64,000 bases of DNA, from positions 1,922,001 through 1,986,000 of the forward strand of contig JANEZZ010000793.1 in the NCBI GenBank assembly GCA_026122225.1, given 5' to 3'. Under the pieces are notes generated by a model. That model was not told the DNA's origin. It worked only from the letters and a program-made list of their open reading frames with translations, and did no database searches. This DNA comes from Heloderma charlesbogerti. Its lineage: Eukaryota; Chordata; Lepidosauria; Squamata; Helodermatidae. The stretch's first letter is position 1. Every line of letters starts with the position of its first letter. The translations under genes and the position numbers were made by a program. Positions 31,749 to 43,468 of this stretch are shown here, one piece after another.

Positions 31749-33002
31749 AAGTTCCCTAGTACAATTTGTACTAAGAACCTGCAAAAGCAATATCCCTTTC
31801 CTTGGGCTGAAGCCCTTTCCTGCAGACAGGAACTAATGCGTGTTGCAATTCCTGGTCTCAGGTGAAGAGGAAGGAAAGCAGAGAGCTTTGACTAGGGGAG
31901 GCAAAGCACCCACTGTTGGCACCTTGCTCTGGCAAGCAAGGAGCTTAGTGAGAGCCTCTGAGTGATTTCAGCAGCAGTGTGGCATCTTAGCCCTGGAGGG
32001 CTGAGGCTCCTGGAGATTTCAGCAGCATGGCCCCACACCTCTGGGAAGAGGGGACTGGGGACTGCCCCAACCTGAGGCTTCTTATACAGTTCAGAGAAAG
32101 GTAATGACATCACAACTCTGATGTGCCAGACACTGCTCATAGGCACTGGAAATGGTGCTATGGAATAAAGACTGAGTTGGCCTTCCATCCCGTATAACAA
32201 AAGAGGGTGCTTGGGGATGATGGCTGTATTTGCTGGAAACAAAAGTCCTACTTACTATCTCTTACTCTTTTAACAAAAGATGATTTTACATGTTAATGAC
32301 TGTCTTAAAGGCAGGTGTCAAGGCTGGAGTTCAACAATGGGAGCATACTGCAGGTAGTTGACTAGGTAATTTACCAGATATCACTCTTGCTATCCAGCAC
32401 ATTCATGCTTTGTTTAATTTTTACCCCACCTCTGCCTTTGGGGAATGCATTTTAAGCAGTCCATTAGAAACTCAATGGCTTGATCTAGTCTTGCATGATA
32501 CTCTCAACCGCATTCCTGTGCCTTTCTCCCACCTTTGCTGAGGCTGGGGATGAAGATGCCTGGCTTCTTGGCTGTGTCTCAAAGTGGAGTCAGTACTGCT
32601 CACTCAAAAGAGAGCTACTTCGTGACACTATATAACCTACCATGTTGCTTTATAGACTTGTGACCGTAAGAAGTTTTTGAGTTCAGGATGAATGTCATTC
32701 AGGAACAAATGTGTGTGAAATTCAAGTGAACGAGTCAGTCCTGCTGTTACTCAACAAATAATATAACTTGTTCCCATGCTTCAAAGAATGGCAGTGTTAT
32801 GTCTGCACTAGGCTAATCTGAAATAGCATAAGTCTACTAGCCAAGGCTTCCTCCTCTACGCATGTTGATAGGGATCTCTTATCCTTTTTTAATAGTTATG
32901 TAAAGAGTGAATTATATCAGATTCCACTTTTCAAACACCTATGTGAAAAGCTGCAGTTGTTGAAGTCCCCTCTTCTAAAGGGCAGTTGTTAAAAGGACTG
33001 TT
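31749..33002. other. Nothing recognised
   Basis: Presumed intron. Confidence 0.4.
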
Positions 33003-33103
33003 TTAATCCCTGCCATTTCCAGGTAGTGCTGGAAAAGGCTCCTGACCAAGACCCTGGAGAGCTGGTGCCAGTGGTTTGATTCAGTATAAGGCAGGTTCCC
33101 ACA
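33003..33103 (+). mobile_element. tRNA-derived SINE, second family, 3' half
   Basis: TTCCAGGTAGTGCTGGAAAA, then ACCCTGGAGAGCTGGTGCC, AGTGGTTTGATTCAG and TATAAGGCAGG is the complement of the copies at 17240 and 57145, so this one is in + orientation. Confidence 0.6.
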
Positions 33104-33481
33104 TTCCTTCCTGTGAAGGAGAGCACTCCTATACCTCTAACGCCATCTTTTTATTTTGAATAGCAAAGCGTTCTTCAACCTGGAAGGCTGACCCCAACAG
33201 AATGGTGGCCATATTCTCTACCCTTTTTTAATGTTTTAGTCTTGTTAGCGTTGCAACCGTCATCTCTCCTACAGAGCTTATATATTGAAACAAGTGATCC
33301 TACCTGGGAGGTATGCAGAAGAAGAGTTGTAAATGTTGAGGTGAACTCTCTGTTCCTAGTCAGTGTAAGATAAGCTGGGTTTTTCCCATTGTCTCTTATT
33401 CTGATTATTTTTCACTTCATTATCTTTGAATGTTTCAGTTCTTGTAGGATAGTGAGGAACCGAATAAAACAGAACTTGTAT

Positions 33482-33653
33482 TGTTGTTGTTCAGTCGTTC
33501 AGTCGTGTCCGACTCTTCGTGACCCCATGGACCATAGCACGCCAGGCCTTCCTGTCCTGCGCACTCTCCCGGAGTGTGCTCAGGTTCATATTCATTGCAT
33601 CGGTGATGCTATCTAGCCATCTCATCCTCTGCCGTCCCCTTCTCCTTTTGCCA
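33482..33653 (-). mobile_element. 172-bp BovB 3' insertion with 11-bp target duplication
   Basis: TGTTGTTGTTCAGTCG ... CCTTCTCCTTTTG is only the terminal 170 bases of BovB. It is flanked by AGAACTTGTAT at 33471-33481 and 33654-33664, marking a single 5'-truncated insertion with known ends. Confidence 0.9.
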
Positions 33654-33759
33654 AGAACTTGTATGGGAAGCACTAATTCTGGAGGAACTGAATCCATGCA
33701 CTTCTGTAATGTGTCTCTGCCATCACAACATTGTATTTGACTGATATCTACAGAGCTTA

Positions 33760-34045
33760 TGAATGCTTTCATCCCAGAGTGCAGGTCACGGAATAAGTTA
33801 CAGGAAGCCAGATTCCGGCTGAACATCAGGAAAAACTTCCTGACTGTAAGAGCAATACGACAATGGAACCAATTACCTGGGGAGGTGGTCGGCTCTCCCA
33901 CAGTGGAGGCCTTCAAGACGAGGCTCGACAGCCATTTGTCAGGGATGCTCTGACTTGGATTCCTGCATTGAGCAGGGGGTTGGACTCGATGGCCTTGTAG
34001 GCCCCTTCCAACCCTACTATTCTACGATTCTATGATTCTATGAAT
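33760..34045 (+). repeat. CR1 LINE 3' end
   Basis: CATCCCAGAGTGCAGGTC, then CCGGCTGAACATCAGG, AGCAGGGGGTTGGACTCG and a tandem ATTCTATG tail. Closely similar to 16400-16670. The 64-aa frame 33759-33953 is the end of CR1 ORF2 (FRLNIRKNFLTVRAIRQW, NQLPGEVVGSPTVEAFK). Confidence 0.8.
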
Positions 34046-34059
34046 CATATATTGTAGTC

Positions 34060-34216
34060 TTCCCCAACCTGGTGCCCTCCAGCTGCTTTGGACTACAATT
34101 CCCATCAGCCCCAGCCAGCATGGCCAGTGGTCAGCAATGATGGGAGCTGAAGTCCAAAACAGCATGGCCAGTGGTCAGAAATGCTGGGAACTGAAGTCTA
34201 AAACAAGTTGGGGAAG
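34060..34216. mobile_element. Palindromic MITE, CTGGTGCCCTCC family, copy 3, with 44-bp duplication
   Basis: CCAACCTGGTGCCCTCCAGC to AAGTTGGGGAAGGC. Inside, 34117-34160 and 34161-34204 are tandem 44-base near-copies beginning AGCATGGCCAGTGGTCAG. Confidence 0.7.
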
Positions 34217-34424
34217 GCTTTTCTAAAGGGATCCCAGTAGAACTCTTTGAGAGGGAATAGGACATTTTAGAGGAAAAATGTTTTAAGATATTAATTTGGA
34301 GCTTTACAAACAGTGGCATAGGACCTACTATTGGGTGGGATGCCAAATATACTTTGGCTATGTTGGATTGGTATGCTATACAAAGCTTCTCTTATTCCCA
34401 AGTGTGGGAGCTGTGAGACTAGGG
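34217..34424. other. Nothing recognised
   Basis: Presumed intron. Confidence 0.35.
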
Positions 34425-34759
34425 CTGGATCTACACTTACTGCCTTTTTTCGCTTCCAATGAGTTTTCACCGCCCGCCTTTCACACTACGCAGTACCCGC
34501 CTTGAATTAGAACCGGAATTTCTCACTTTCGTGCTCCCGCTTTCAATACCCTAATATCCCGGTATTTCCCCTTAATGTGCTCTGATTTTCTGCCTTCGCT
34601 ACCGTATCCGGTCGTAGTCCCCTCCCCTGCCTGTCCATATACGGCGGTGTTTGTATTTCCCTTCTGTCCAATCACAGCTCTCGACGGTCCCATATCTTCT
34701 TCCGGCTACTGATCACAAAGCTTCCTCAGCAGTCCCCGTTTCCTCAGCAACAAGCAAAG
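34425..34759. mobile_element. Possible hAT-like element (GGGCTGGATCTACAC end)
   Basis: Starts AGGGCTGGATCTACACTTAC, followed by C/T-rich sequence with many CG dinucleotides (TACCGTATCCGGTCG, ATACGGCGG, CTTCCGGC). A matching right end was not found; a second GGGCTGGATGTGCAC begins the following 5S-like unit at 34760. Confidence 0.3.
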
Positions 34760-34860
34760 GGCTGGATGTGCACGTGCTTGTCTGATCTTGGAAGCTAAGT
34801 GGGGTTGGCCCCAGTCAGTAGTTGGATGGGCGACCGCCTGGGAATCAGGCTTCCTGCACT
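34760..34860 (+). repeat. 5S-rRNA-derived sequence (SINE-like or 5S pseudogene)
   Basis: The stretch CTTGTCTGATCTTGGAAGC - TAAGTGGGGTTGGCCCCAG - TCAGTAGTTGGATGGGCGAC - CGCCTGGGAAT follows the second two thirds of vertebrate 5S rRNA closely, including box A (AGCTAAGTGGGGTTG) and box C (TGGATGGGCGACCGCC) of the internal Pol III promoter. The first third of 5S is not present and the terminal stem is gone, so it cannot be a working 5S gene. Confidence 0.8.
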
Positions 34861-35029
34861 GAGAAGGGGTTTTTCTATCCCTTCCAATGAGACTAAGTTT
34901 TACCCCCTCCTAACCCCCGCTCTGGATGTTTTTTTTTTAATTAAGGCGTTATCCTCGAAGAATCAGGGCTTCTCCGCAGTTTTTTTTTTTTCCTAATTCA
35001 GGCATGATCTTTGAAGATTCGAAGTTGTG

Positions 35030-35240
35030 AAGCTACTAGGATTGTTCCCTAAAACACGGGGAGATCTGGGTTCATCACATCCTTACATGGCCATGAAGCT
35101 CATTGGGTGATCTTGGGGTAGTCAGTATCTCTACCCTGACCTACTTTACCAGGAGGTAAAATGGGGGCGGGGGGGGGCAGAAGAGCCATGTATGTTGCCT
35201 CGAGTTCCTTGGAGTGAGATTAATTAAATACTAATGTAAC
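35030..35240 (+). mobile_element. tRNA-derived squamate-type SINE, copy 3 (degraded)
   Basis: GGGAGATCTGGGTTCATCAC then CATGGCCATGAAGCTCATTG, GGGTGATCTTGGGGTAGTC, and GAGCCATGTATGTTGCC followed by a TAATTAAATACTAATG tail. Same family as 5101, more diverged. Confidence 0.6.
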
Positions 35241-37034
35241 CCACTTTCTCTACCAGCAACCCTGTGAGTTTGGGGGGAACCACAGAAGTGGGATGGACAA
35301 GAGGAAAAATGCTTGTCTCAAAACAACGTGCACTACCATCAGTTCACCAGGACCCCTGAAAGGGGAGAAGGGAAAGAAACCAGTGAGCAATTTATTGGAA
35401 TTAGTAAAAGTCAAGAACTAGGATTTATTTACTGGGAGGAAGCAAAAGGAACAGTCCAAGGAATAAACACTTAAGTGTCCAAACAATAAAATGGTGGTGA
35501 TGGGGAGGTGGGAGGGAGCAGAGCCCAATAATTTTAGGATCCCAAAGTGTAAGGTTGTCTCTCAACACCCGTCTCTGGCTGTGCAGTCCAGGGCTCCAAA
35601 GTAGCAGTAGGCCTCAGTTGCTGACATTTGGTGGACTGTGGAACAGCTGCTGAATCATAACTGTGGGGAAACCCAATAATACTGTTGTGGCTGCTCTACT
35701 TCCCTATCTTCCCTCAGTACCTCTGAGAACTTTTCTCAGTCTCTGTTCTTCCTCTTCACAGTCTCCTCAGAACCCTGCCCCTCCTACCTTGTCATGGTAA
35801 AAAAGAGTTGAATTCCTAGCATTTCACCAGAGAGCTGTGCTGCACAGGGTTATGCTTAGTTTTAAAAGTATGCAAGACATGAAGACCATATTCTGAATGC
35901 ACATAATACAGCAACCATGCTGAATCTTAGCTGATCCAGGTCTGGTCAGTGCTTCAATGGCACTGGGATTCCCATACTCCCTGGGAATTCTGTCCACTGG
36001 CTTTAGTTGGCATCATGGAAGAAATACAGGATATACATCTCATAAAGAATCCAACAGATTTCTTGTCTCAAGAAGGAGATGTGAAAAAAGGTTAAGAGTT
36101 CTCTTTCCCTGTAATAATTGTATTTTCAATTAGTGATTCACAAGTATGCAAACTTAACTTCCACTGTACTTCCACCATGTCTCCACTTAACATTTTCTGG
36201 GAGCACTGAGGTTTAACAACTTCCTTTTCTCAGTAGGACGAACCTTTGTGGCTATTATGAACGTTAAGGGTTCTGAGGCAAATATATGCTGAGCTGAGAT
36301 ATGCCCCCAAACTACTTAGAATTTCACATGTTCAGCAAGTTTTAAACATGACAGCTGGTGTGTGTGCATGTATGTGGAGGGATCTTATGTGTTCCATGTT
36401 TAAATTGGGTTAGAAGTTCTGTGCGTGAAGTGTTAGCTATGAATGGACGAATCTGTCAGTGTTGATTTCTCTAAGCTTCTAATTTCCCCCCATCTTACGT
36501 TTCTTCAATCCCCATTCTCAATCAGTGCCCAACTTTAAAGAAAACCTGCACAAACACTTGATTGCATTTTTGTATGCAGCTTTGCCTAACGTATGCATTT
36601 TGCTAGCAGTTTTTCTTAATATAATGCTGTTTTGTGCCTTGTTCTCACAAATATATGCATTTTTGTGACACTTTCCCCTCGACCCCACCCCAGAGCTTGA
36701 CACTGTAAAACTGAGAAGTGCACATATCAAAAGAGAGCAGTGTTCTGGTTCATATATCGATTGGAAGTGCGAACTTGGTAAGTTCTTATAGAAATGGAAA
36801 CGGAACAAAAAATTCCCTGCCATCCTTCGCGTTAGCATGCCAGTGTGGTACATCCTTGAGATATGGATCCCTGGCATGTTAAACCTCTGCAAATTAGATT
36901 TTGATTTAAATATGTGATGCCGAAGCAAAGGGTTTTCTTTCACGTTTGGCATCATCTTTCAGTTGGGCCTAAGACATGGTGAATCTTTAAAAAAAAAATC
37001 TCTTAAAGCATTCAAAGTGCTGGTATTAACATTT
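35241..37034. other. Nothing recognised
   Basis: About 1.8 kb without recognised elements. Short palindromic stretches occur, but no gene or repeat family that I can name. Confidence 0.4.
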
Positions 37035-39893
37035 GTTGCTGTTGTTGTTCAGTCGTTCAGTCGTGTCCGACTCTTCGTGACCCCATGGACCATAGCACGC
37101 CAGGCCTTCCTGTCCTGCGCTCTCTCCCGGAGCGTGCTCACGTTCATATTCATTGCATCAGTGATGCTATCTAGCCATCTCATCCTCTGCCGTCCCCTTC
37201 TCCTTTTGCCTTCAGTCTTTCCCAGCATCAGGGTCTTTTCCAGAGAGTTTTGTCTTCGCATTAGGTGGCCAAAATATTTCAGCTTCAGCTTCAGTATCTG
37301 TCCTTCCAATGAGCACTCAGGGTTGATTTCCTTTAGGATGGACTGATTTGACCTCCTTGCAGTCCAGGGGACTCGTCAGAGTCTTCTCCAGCACCACAAT
37401 TCGAAAGCATCAATTCTTCGGCGCTCAGCCTTCCTTATAGTCCAGCTCTCACAGCCATACGTTACTACTGGGAAAACCATAGCTTTGATTAGACGGACCT
37501 TTGTTGGCAAGGTGATGTCTCTGCTTCTTACTATGCTGTCTAGGTTGGCCATAGCTTTCCTCCCAAGGAGCAAGTGTCTTTTAATTTCATGGCTACAGTC
37601 ACCGTCTGCGGTGATCTTGGAGCCCAAGAAAGTAAAATCTGTCACTGCTTCCATTTCTTCCCCTTCTATATGCCAGGAAGTGATAGGGCCAGATGCCATG
37701 ATCTTAGTTTTTTTAATGTTGAGTTTCAAACCAGCTTTTGCACTCTCCTCTTTCACCCTCAACAAGAGGCTCTTGAGATCCTCTTCGTTTTCTGCCATTA
37801 GGATGGTATCGTCTGCATATCGGAGGTTGTTGATAATTCTCCCAGCAATCGTAATTCCGACCTCTGATTCATCCAACCCGGCATTTCTCATGATGTACTC
37901 TGCATATAAGTTAAATAAGCAGGGTGACAATATGCAGCCTTGTCGTACTCCTTTCCCAATTTTGAACCACTCGGTTGTTCCATGTCCGGTTCTTACTGTT
38001 GCTTCTTGACCCTCGTACAGGTTTCTCAGGAGACAGGTAAGGTGGTCTGGTACTCCCATCTCTTTCAGAATTTGCCACAGTTTGTTGTGATCCACACAAT
38101 CAAAGGCTTTAGTGTAGTCAATGAAGCAGAAATAGACGTTTTTCTGGAATTCTCTTGCTTTCTCCATGATGCAGCGAATGTTGGCGATTTGATCTCTAGT
38201 TCCTCTGCCTCTTCGAAATCCAGCTTGTACTTCCGGTAGTTCTCGGTTCGCATACTGCTGAAGCCTAGCTTGTAGGATTTTGAGCATCACCTTGCTGGCA
38301 TGTGAAATGAGCGCAATTGTGCGGTAGTTTGAGCACTCTTTGGCGTTGCCCTTCTTTGGAATTGGAATGTAAACTGACCTTTTCCAGTCTTGCGGCCATT
38401 GTTGAGTGTTCCAAATTTGTTGGCATATTGAATGCAGCACTTTAACAGCATCATCTTTTAGGATTTTAAATAGCTCAGCTGGAATACTGTCATCTCCACT
38501 AGCTTTGTTGTTACTAATGCTTCCTAAGGCCCACTTGACTTCACTCTCGAGGATGTCCGGCTCAAGTTCAGTGACCGCACTGTCATGGCTATCAGGGACA
38601 TTCAGATCTTTCCTGTATAGTTCTTCTGTGTATTCTTGCCACCTCTTCTTAATCTCATCTGCTTCTGTTAGGTCACTGCCTTCTTTGTCCTTTATCATGC
38701 CTGTCTTTGCACAAAACGTTCCCTTGAGCTCTCCGATTTTCTTGAAGAGATCTCTAGTCTTTCTCATTCTATTGTTTTCCTCGATTTCTTTGCATTGTTC
38801 ATTTAAGAAGGCCTTCTTGTCTCTCCTTGCTATTCTCTGGAACTCTGCATTCAGTTGGATATATCTTCCCCTTTCCCCTTGCTTTTCGCTTCCCTTCTTT
38901 CCTCAGCTACTTGTAAAGCCTCATCAGACAGCCACTTTGCTTTCTTGCATTTCTTTTTCTTTGGGATGGATTTAGTTGCTGCCTCCTGAACAATGTTACG
39001 GACCTCCGTCCATAGTTCCTCAGGCACTCTGTCTATCAGGTCTAATCCCTGAAATCTATTCCTCACCTCCACTGTATATTCATGAGGGATATGATTTAGG
39101 TCATACCTGAATGGTTTAGTGGTTTTCCCTACGTTCTTCAATTTAAGCCGAAATTTTGCAACAAGAAGCTCATGATCTGAGCCACAGTCAGCTCCAGGTC
39201 TTGTTTTTACTGACTGTATAGAGCTTCTCCATCTTTGGCTGCAAAGGACATAATCAATCTGATTTCGATATTGACCATCTGGTGATGTCCATGTGTAGAG
39301 TCGTCTCTTGGGCTGTTGGAAAAGAGTGTTTGCTATGATCAGTGTGTTCTCTTGGCAAAACTCTATTAGCCTTTGTCCTGCTTCATTTTGTACCCCAAGG
39401 CCATGCCTGCCTGTTATCCCGGTGATTTCTTGACTTCCTACTTTAGCATTCCAATCCCCTATGATGAAGCGGACATTTTTTGGGGTGTTAGTTCTAGGTG
39501 TTGTAGGTCTTCATAGAACCGATCAACCTCAGCTTCTTCAGCATCAGTGGTTGGGGCATAGACTTGAATTACTGTGATGTTGAATGGTTTGCCTTGGATT
39601 CATACTGAGATCATTCTATCGTTTTTGAGATTGTACCCCAGTACTGCTTTTCCCACCCTTTTATTGACTATGAATGCTACTCCATTTCTTCTAAGGGATT
39701 CTTGCTCACAATAGTAGATATGATGGTCACCTGAATTAAATTCACCCATGCCTGTCCATTTTAGTTTGCTGATTCCCAAGATGTCGATGTTCAATCTTGC
39801 CATCTCATGTTTGACCACCTCCAGCTTACCTTGATTCATTGATCTGACATTCCAGGTTCCTAAACACTATTGGTCTTTACAGCATCTGGCTTG
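37035..39893 (-). mobile_element. BovB (RTE) LINE, long copy with endonuclease and reverse transcriptase
   Basis: Transcribed on the minus strand. The endonuclease part appears at 39839-39600 (LNIDILGISKLKWTGMG). 39141-38851 covers the linker (ELWTEVRNIVQEAATKS). 38767-37376 (463 aa) is an open reverse transcriptase with FCFIDYTKAFDCVDH at residues 213-227, GVRQGCILSP at 273-282 and YADD at 317-320. A nonsense codon (37376-37378) then separates it from the in-frame C-terminus at 37309-37049. Further breaks are a frameshift near 38880 and one or more near 39490-39600. The 3' terminus is GTTGTTCAGTCGTTCAGTCG. Non-autonomous as it stands. Confidence 0.92.
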
Positions 39894-40354
39894 GGGCCAG
39901 GTTATCTAAAGGATCGCCTCCTCCATGTGTACCTGCCTAGACCCTAAGTAATCTCCAGGGGTCCTTCTTCGGGAGCCCCAACCAAAGGAAGTGGGGTGGG
40001 TGGCTACCAGGAAGAGTGCCTTTTGTGCTGTGGCACCCCAGCTGTGGAATGAGCTCCCTAGCGAGATTTGCCTGGTGCCTGCGTTGTACTCCTTTCGGCG
40101 CCAGGTGAAGACCTTTCCCCCCCTCCCCCAGCATTTTAGCATCCTAGTCTTTTAGCTCTGCTGTTTTAAATCCTTATTTTAAATCTCTGCATTGCTGCTA
40201 GGTTTTATTCTGGTTGTACTGTTATATTGTGGTTTTAAGCTTTCATATTTTATATTGCTTTATGCTGCACTTTGTGGTTTTAACTTTTGTGAACCACTCA
40301 GAGAGTGTCAGCTATTGGGCAGCATAGAAATGAAATTAATAAATAAATAAAAGC
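39894..40354 (+). repeat. L2-like LINE 3' end
   Basis: GGTTATCTAAAGGATCGCC to TCGGCGCCAGGTGAAGACC, then TTTGTGAACCACTCAGAGAG, GGGCAGCATAGAAATG and an (AATAAATA)n tail. It is the L2 end, next to the 5' side of the BovB copy. Confidence 0.65.
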
Positions 40355-41078
40355 AGGGGTGGGGAACCTCAGGCCCAGCGGCCAAAGCTCGCTCTCTTGG
40401 CATCCCAATCCATCCCTCCGGTGTTCCCCAGGTGGCCATGCTCCCTTCATCTGGCTGCACTCCCTTTTCCCCCAGCCACCAATCGTTTTGTGGTTTCCTG
40501 TCTTTTGTGCTGTCCTTTCCCCATTCAAAAAAGTTAAAATGCCTTTCCTAGGGCTTAGTTACTGGCAGTAAGAACTTTAAGCTACAATATGCAGGGTGGT
40601 TCAGGGTGGGTTTTTTTTTTTTTTGCATTTTTGGCCCCACCCCTTTTGTCCTTGGCCCTTCTGCCTTTGCCCTCTGCTCTGCCCATCACTGGAATGATGG
40701 ACAGAGCTTCTCCAAAATAGAATCTGGCCCTTAGCCTGAAAGAGGTTCTGCAACTGCTCTTAAAGAAACACTTGTGTGTGAAATTCTAGGCAGAGTTGAG
40801 CTGAAACAACTTACTTTGTTTGATACGTTTTTGTGCGTGGCAAAAAGCACCTCCATTTTTCAGCCATTTTCTTTCCTGCGCCACGTGAACACTTTTGCGT
40901 GTCGATGCTGTTCTTCTTCTCTGTACCATGTTATGCCTCATTTGGCCATACTGCGGTTTAAGCTGATGTCTGAGTGACCCACATGAATGTACGGATATCG
41001 ATGCGGATGCTCATGAATGAAATTATGGCAGTTGCCCAAGCCAGAAGGATTAAAGGGCAGTGGGGCTAGCCACACCAT
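40355..41078. other. Nothing recognised
   Basis: Only a short GGTGGGGAACCTCAGGCC MITE-half-like phrase at 40357-40380. A T-run lies at 40610-40624. Confidence 0.4.
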
Positions 41079-41335
41079 TGATTGATTGATTGATTGACTG
41101 ATTGATTGCATTTATATCCCAGCTTTTTTCCTCTTGCAAGGAACCCAAGACAGCTTACATTATCCTCCTCCTCTCTATTTTATCCTTACAACAACAACCC
41201 TGTGAGGTAGGTTGGGCTGAGAGTCTATGACTGGCCTAAAGACATCCAGTGAGCTTCCATGGCAGAGTGGGGACTAGAACCCAGATCTCCCGGCTCCCAG
41301 TCTGTCACTCTCACCACTACACTACACTGGCTCTC
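41079..41335 (-). mobile_element. tRNA-derived squamate-type SINE, copy 4
   Basis: Reversed: (ATTG)n tail at 41079-41108, then TTATATCCCAGCTTTTTTCC ... GAGGTAGGTTGGGCTGAG ... CACTACACTACACTGGCTC head. A simple tetranucleotide tail lies next to the SINE 3' end. Confidence 0.8.
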
Positions 41336-42060
41336 ACCAAGGAGGCAGTGAAAAAGAAACATGGCATTGAGAATAAACAGCCAGAGGGGGTGGCAAAAAG
41401 GAAACAAAGGATCGAAATAACACAGATGTTTGCAGTGAGTGCTTTTCTATCAGTAACTTTTCCCAACATATATCAAACTTGTAGAATATTTGATGAAGCC
41501 CAAATTTCTTTAAGTGTGGTATCTAATGGCCCACAGAGAAAGTATTCCCTTTTCAGCAAAAGTTCCTCAAGGAAAGTCTACACATGCAGGAGAATGGATG
41601 CAGGTGGAGTATGCCACTTTAGAATTCTTCCTGCAAATATAATTCTAGCACATCAGGGGGATAGTTTCGAACCCTTTGCCTTCTGTGTTGGTTATCTACT
41701 TGCAGGGAGTGTGGAAAGCAAAGGAGCATTCAGAAATTGTGTATTTCAACCCCTGCCCCCTCTGTCATCTCATTCTGCTGCACTTGTAGATTAGGCCTCA
41801 GGTGGCACTCCTGTTGTTGTAGTGGTTTGTCTTACCCATCTGACTTAATGGCAGTGGATTGTTGCAGGCTCTCTGGGCAGCTCCCAAAATAAATAGAGCA
41901 ATTACAATATAATCTAAAATACATTAAAAAATGTATTAAACTAAAAACACAATGAAAACTATCAGTTTTTCTTCTGACTTTGCTCTGTTAGCTGCTCAGA
42001 ATGAACCCTTTTTTCTTTTGTTTGTTTCCAAGAAAATGTTGTCAACAGAATATGTCACTT
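41336..42060 (+). repeat. Unnamed repeat, copy 1 (interrupted)
   Basis: The blocks 41336-41420 (GGAGGCAGTGAAAAAGAAAC) and 41965-42060 (TAGCTGCTCAGAATGAACCC, TTTGTTTCCAAGAAAATG) match 49795-49980. In the first copy they are separated by about 550 bases including an L2-like tail (41870-41950). Confidence 0.6.
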
Positions 42061-42630
42061 TGGTTGTCTTACCAATGGTTTCTTCCTGACTATCCTCCCA
42101 TGAACACCATTCTTGTTAGTCTTTTTTCTGATCATTGAGTTATGAACACTCACGTTAGCCAAGGCGAGAGTGGCCTGCAGATCCTTGGATTCTAGTCTGG
42201 GGTTCTTTTTGACTTCCTGGACGATGCGCTGGTTTGTTCTTGGAGAGATTTTGGTAGGACAACCACTCCTGGGTAGAGTGACTGTGGTCTTGAACCTTCT
42301 CCATTTGTAGACTGTCTGTCTGACAGTGGATTGGTGGAACCCTAAATCCTTGGAAATGGTTCTGTAACCCTTTCTACACAGATGGACAGCAATAACTGCT
42401 TTTCTGAGGCCGTCAGAGATGTCTTTTGATTGTGGAATGATGTATTTCCACACAACTGTAATATGGTGACCAAACTCACAAAGTTTCTGATCCTTTTATA
42501 GGGTAGGTCCTCCCAAACTCACCCTTGAAGATCTACCTAATTACTTAAAACATCTGATTCTAATTATTCCCTTTAACTGAGCTGATGCAATCAGAGATTT
42601 ACTTACTTTTGGACATACCCTGACTCCTAA
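42045..42630 (-). mobile_element. Tc1/mariner-like transposase fragment
   Basis: The 132-aa minus-strand frame 42453-42055 matches the DNA-binding N-terminal part of a Tc1-like transposase: KDISDGLRKAVIAVHLC, then GYRTISKDLGFHQSTVRQTV, YKWRRFKTTVTLPRSGCP and KISPRTNQRIVQEVKKNPRL. This is a paired-like helix-turn-helix followed by the start of the next domain. The catalytic DDE part is absent. A TATAAAAGG box lies upstream on the minus strand (42490-42505). It stops within the neighbouring repeat. Confidence 0.85.
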
Positions 42631-43313
42631 GTACTCACTGTTTGCCTACAAGACTTCAGGCTTGTAGGATCTACTTAGTCTGTTACTAGAACCTCGAGCT
42701 CCACCAACAAGAGCCTGGCGCAAAAGTCATACAGTTAGAATGAAAGCATTCTAAGCCCAGGAACCTTTTTTGAATGCCAGAACTGCACAGAGTTCACCGT
42801 CTTTCCACACAAAAACCCGCTCCTGTATGCCCCGAGCTTTCTTAATGTCATCAGTATAATTTAGGACCAAGGTCCGGTGCCCTTTGGTTACTTCTATTGT
42901 TAAACAATTGGGAGTCAGAAATCCTTGGTGATCTATTGCAGATCTTCCAAAGATCTCCCAGTAGATCCATATCTACCTCTATCCCAGCTCTACACGACAG
43001 CTTAGTTTTTTCAAGGCACACTTTAGCCCTTGTTGTAGCTACCTAGTGTACCCCGGTACATAGCTTAGGGATAGCTGCCTTGGAACCTTATTTCGAATGT
43101 GGTCAGAGCAGTCTCTAACACCACAGTCTTAATCCGTGGAAATAATATCCATGTAAGAAAATAAGAATATCTAACTTCTACCCAAATGTATAAACTGCAG
43201 TGGGTGAATATATTGAGTTGGAAATGCTCTAGGCAGACAGCTCTTGGGAGTGACTGATTTCTGAAAGAGATGTTAGGCGCTAGTTGGCCTAGGGAACTTC
43301 GTTAGATTTAAGA
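42631..43313. other. Nothing recognised
   Basis: Presumed intron. Confidence 0.35.
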
Positions 43314-43321
43314 GCTGTGTC

Positions 43322-43468
43322 CAGTGGAGGCTGGTGGCTCTGGTGTCAGTGGGATGGTGAATCTGCTCTGGGCTTGCGTCAGAACCAGTCAGAATTCTAA
43401 AGGAGCTATCCAAGGTGCGAAGCCTTGGATTCATTGCCCCCTGACATCGGAGCCACCAGCCTCCACTG
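43322..43468. mobile_element. 147-bp hAT-type MITE, TIR CAGTGGAGGCTGGTGGCTC
   Basis: Ends CAGTGGAGGCTGGTGGCTC (left) and GAGCCACCAGCCTCCACTG (right) are perfect 19-bp inverted repeats. The flanking 8-bp duplication is GCTGTGTC (43314-43321) against GCTGTGTG (43469-43476), 7 of 8 matching. Confidence 0.85.

Noticed and set aside
34760..34860. A working 5S rRNA gene.
   Set aside because: The first third of 5S and the pairing of both ends are missing and many positions differ; it is a derived sequence.
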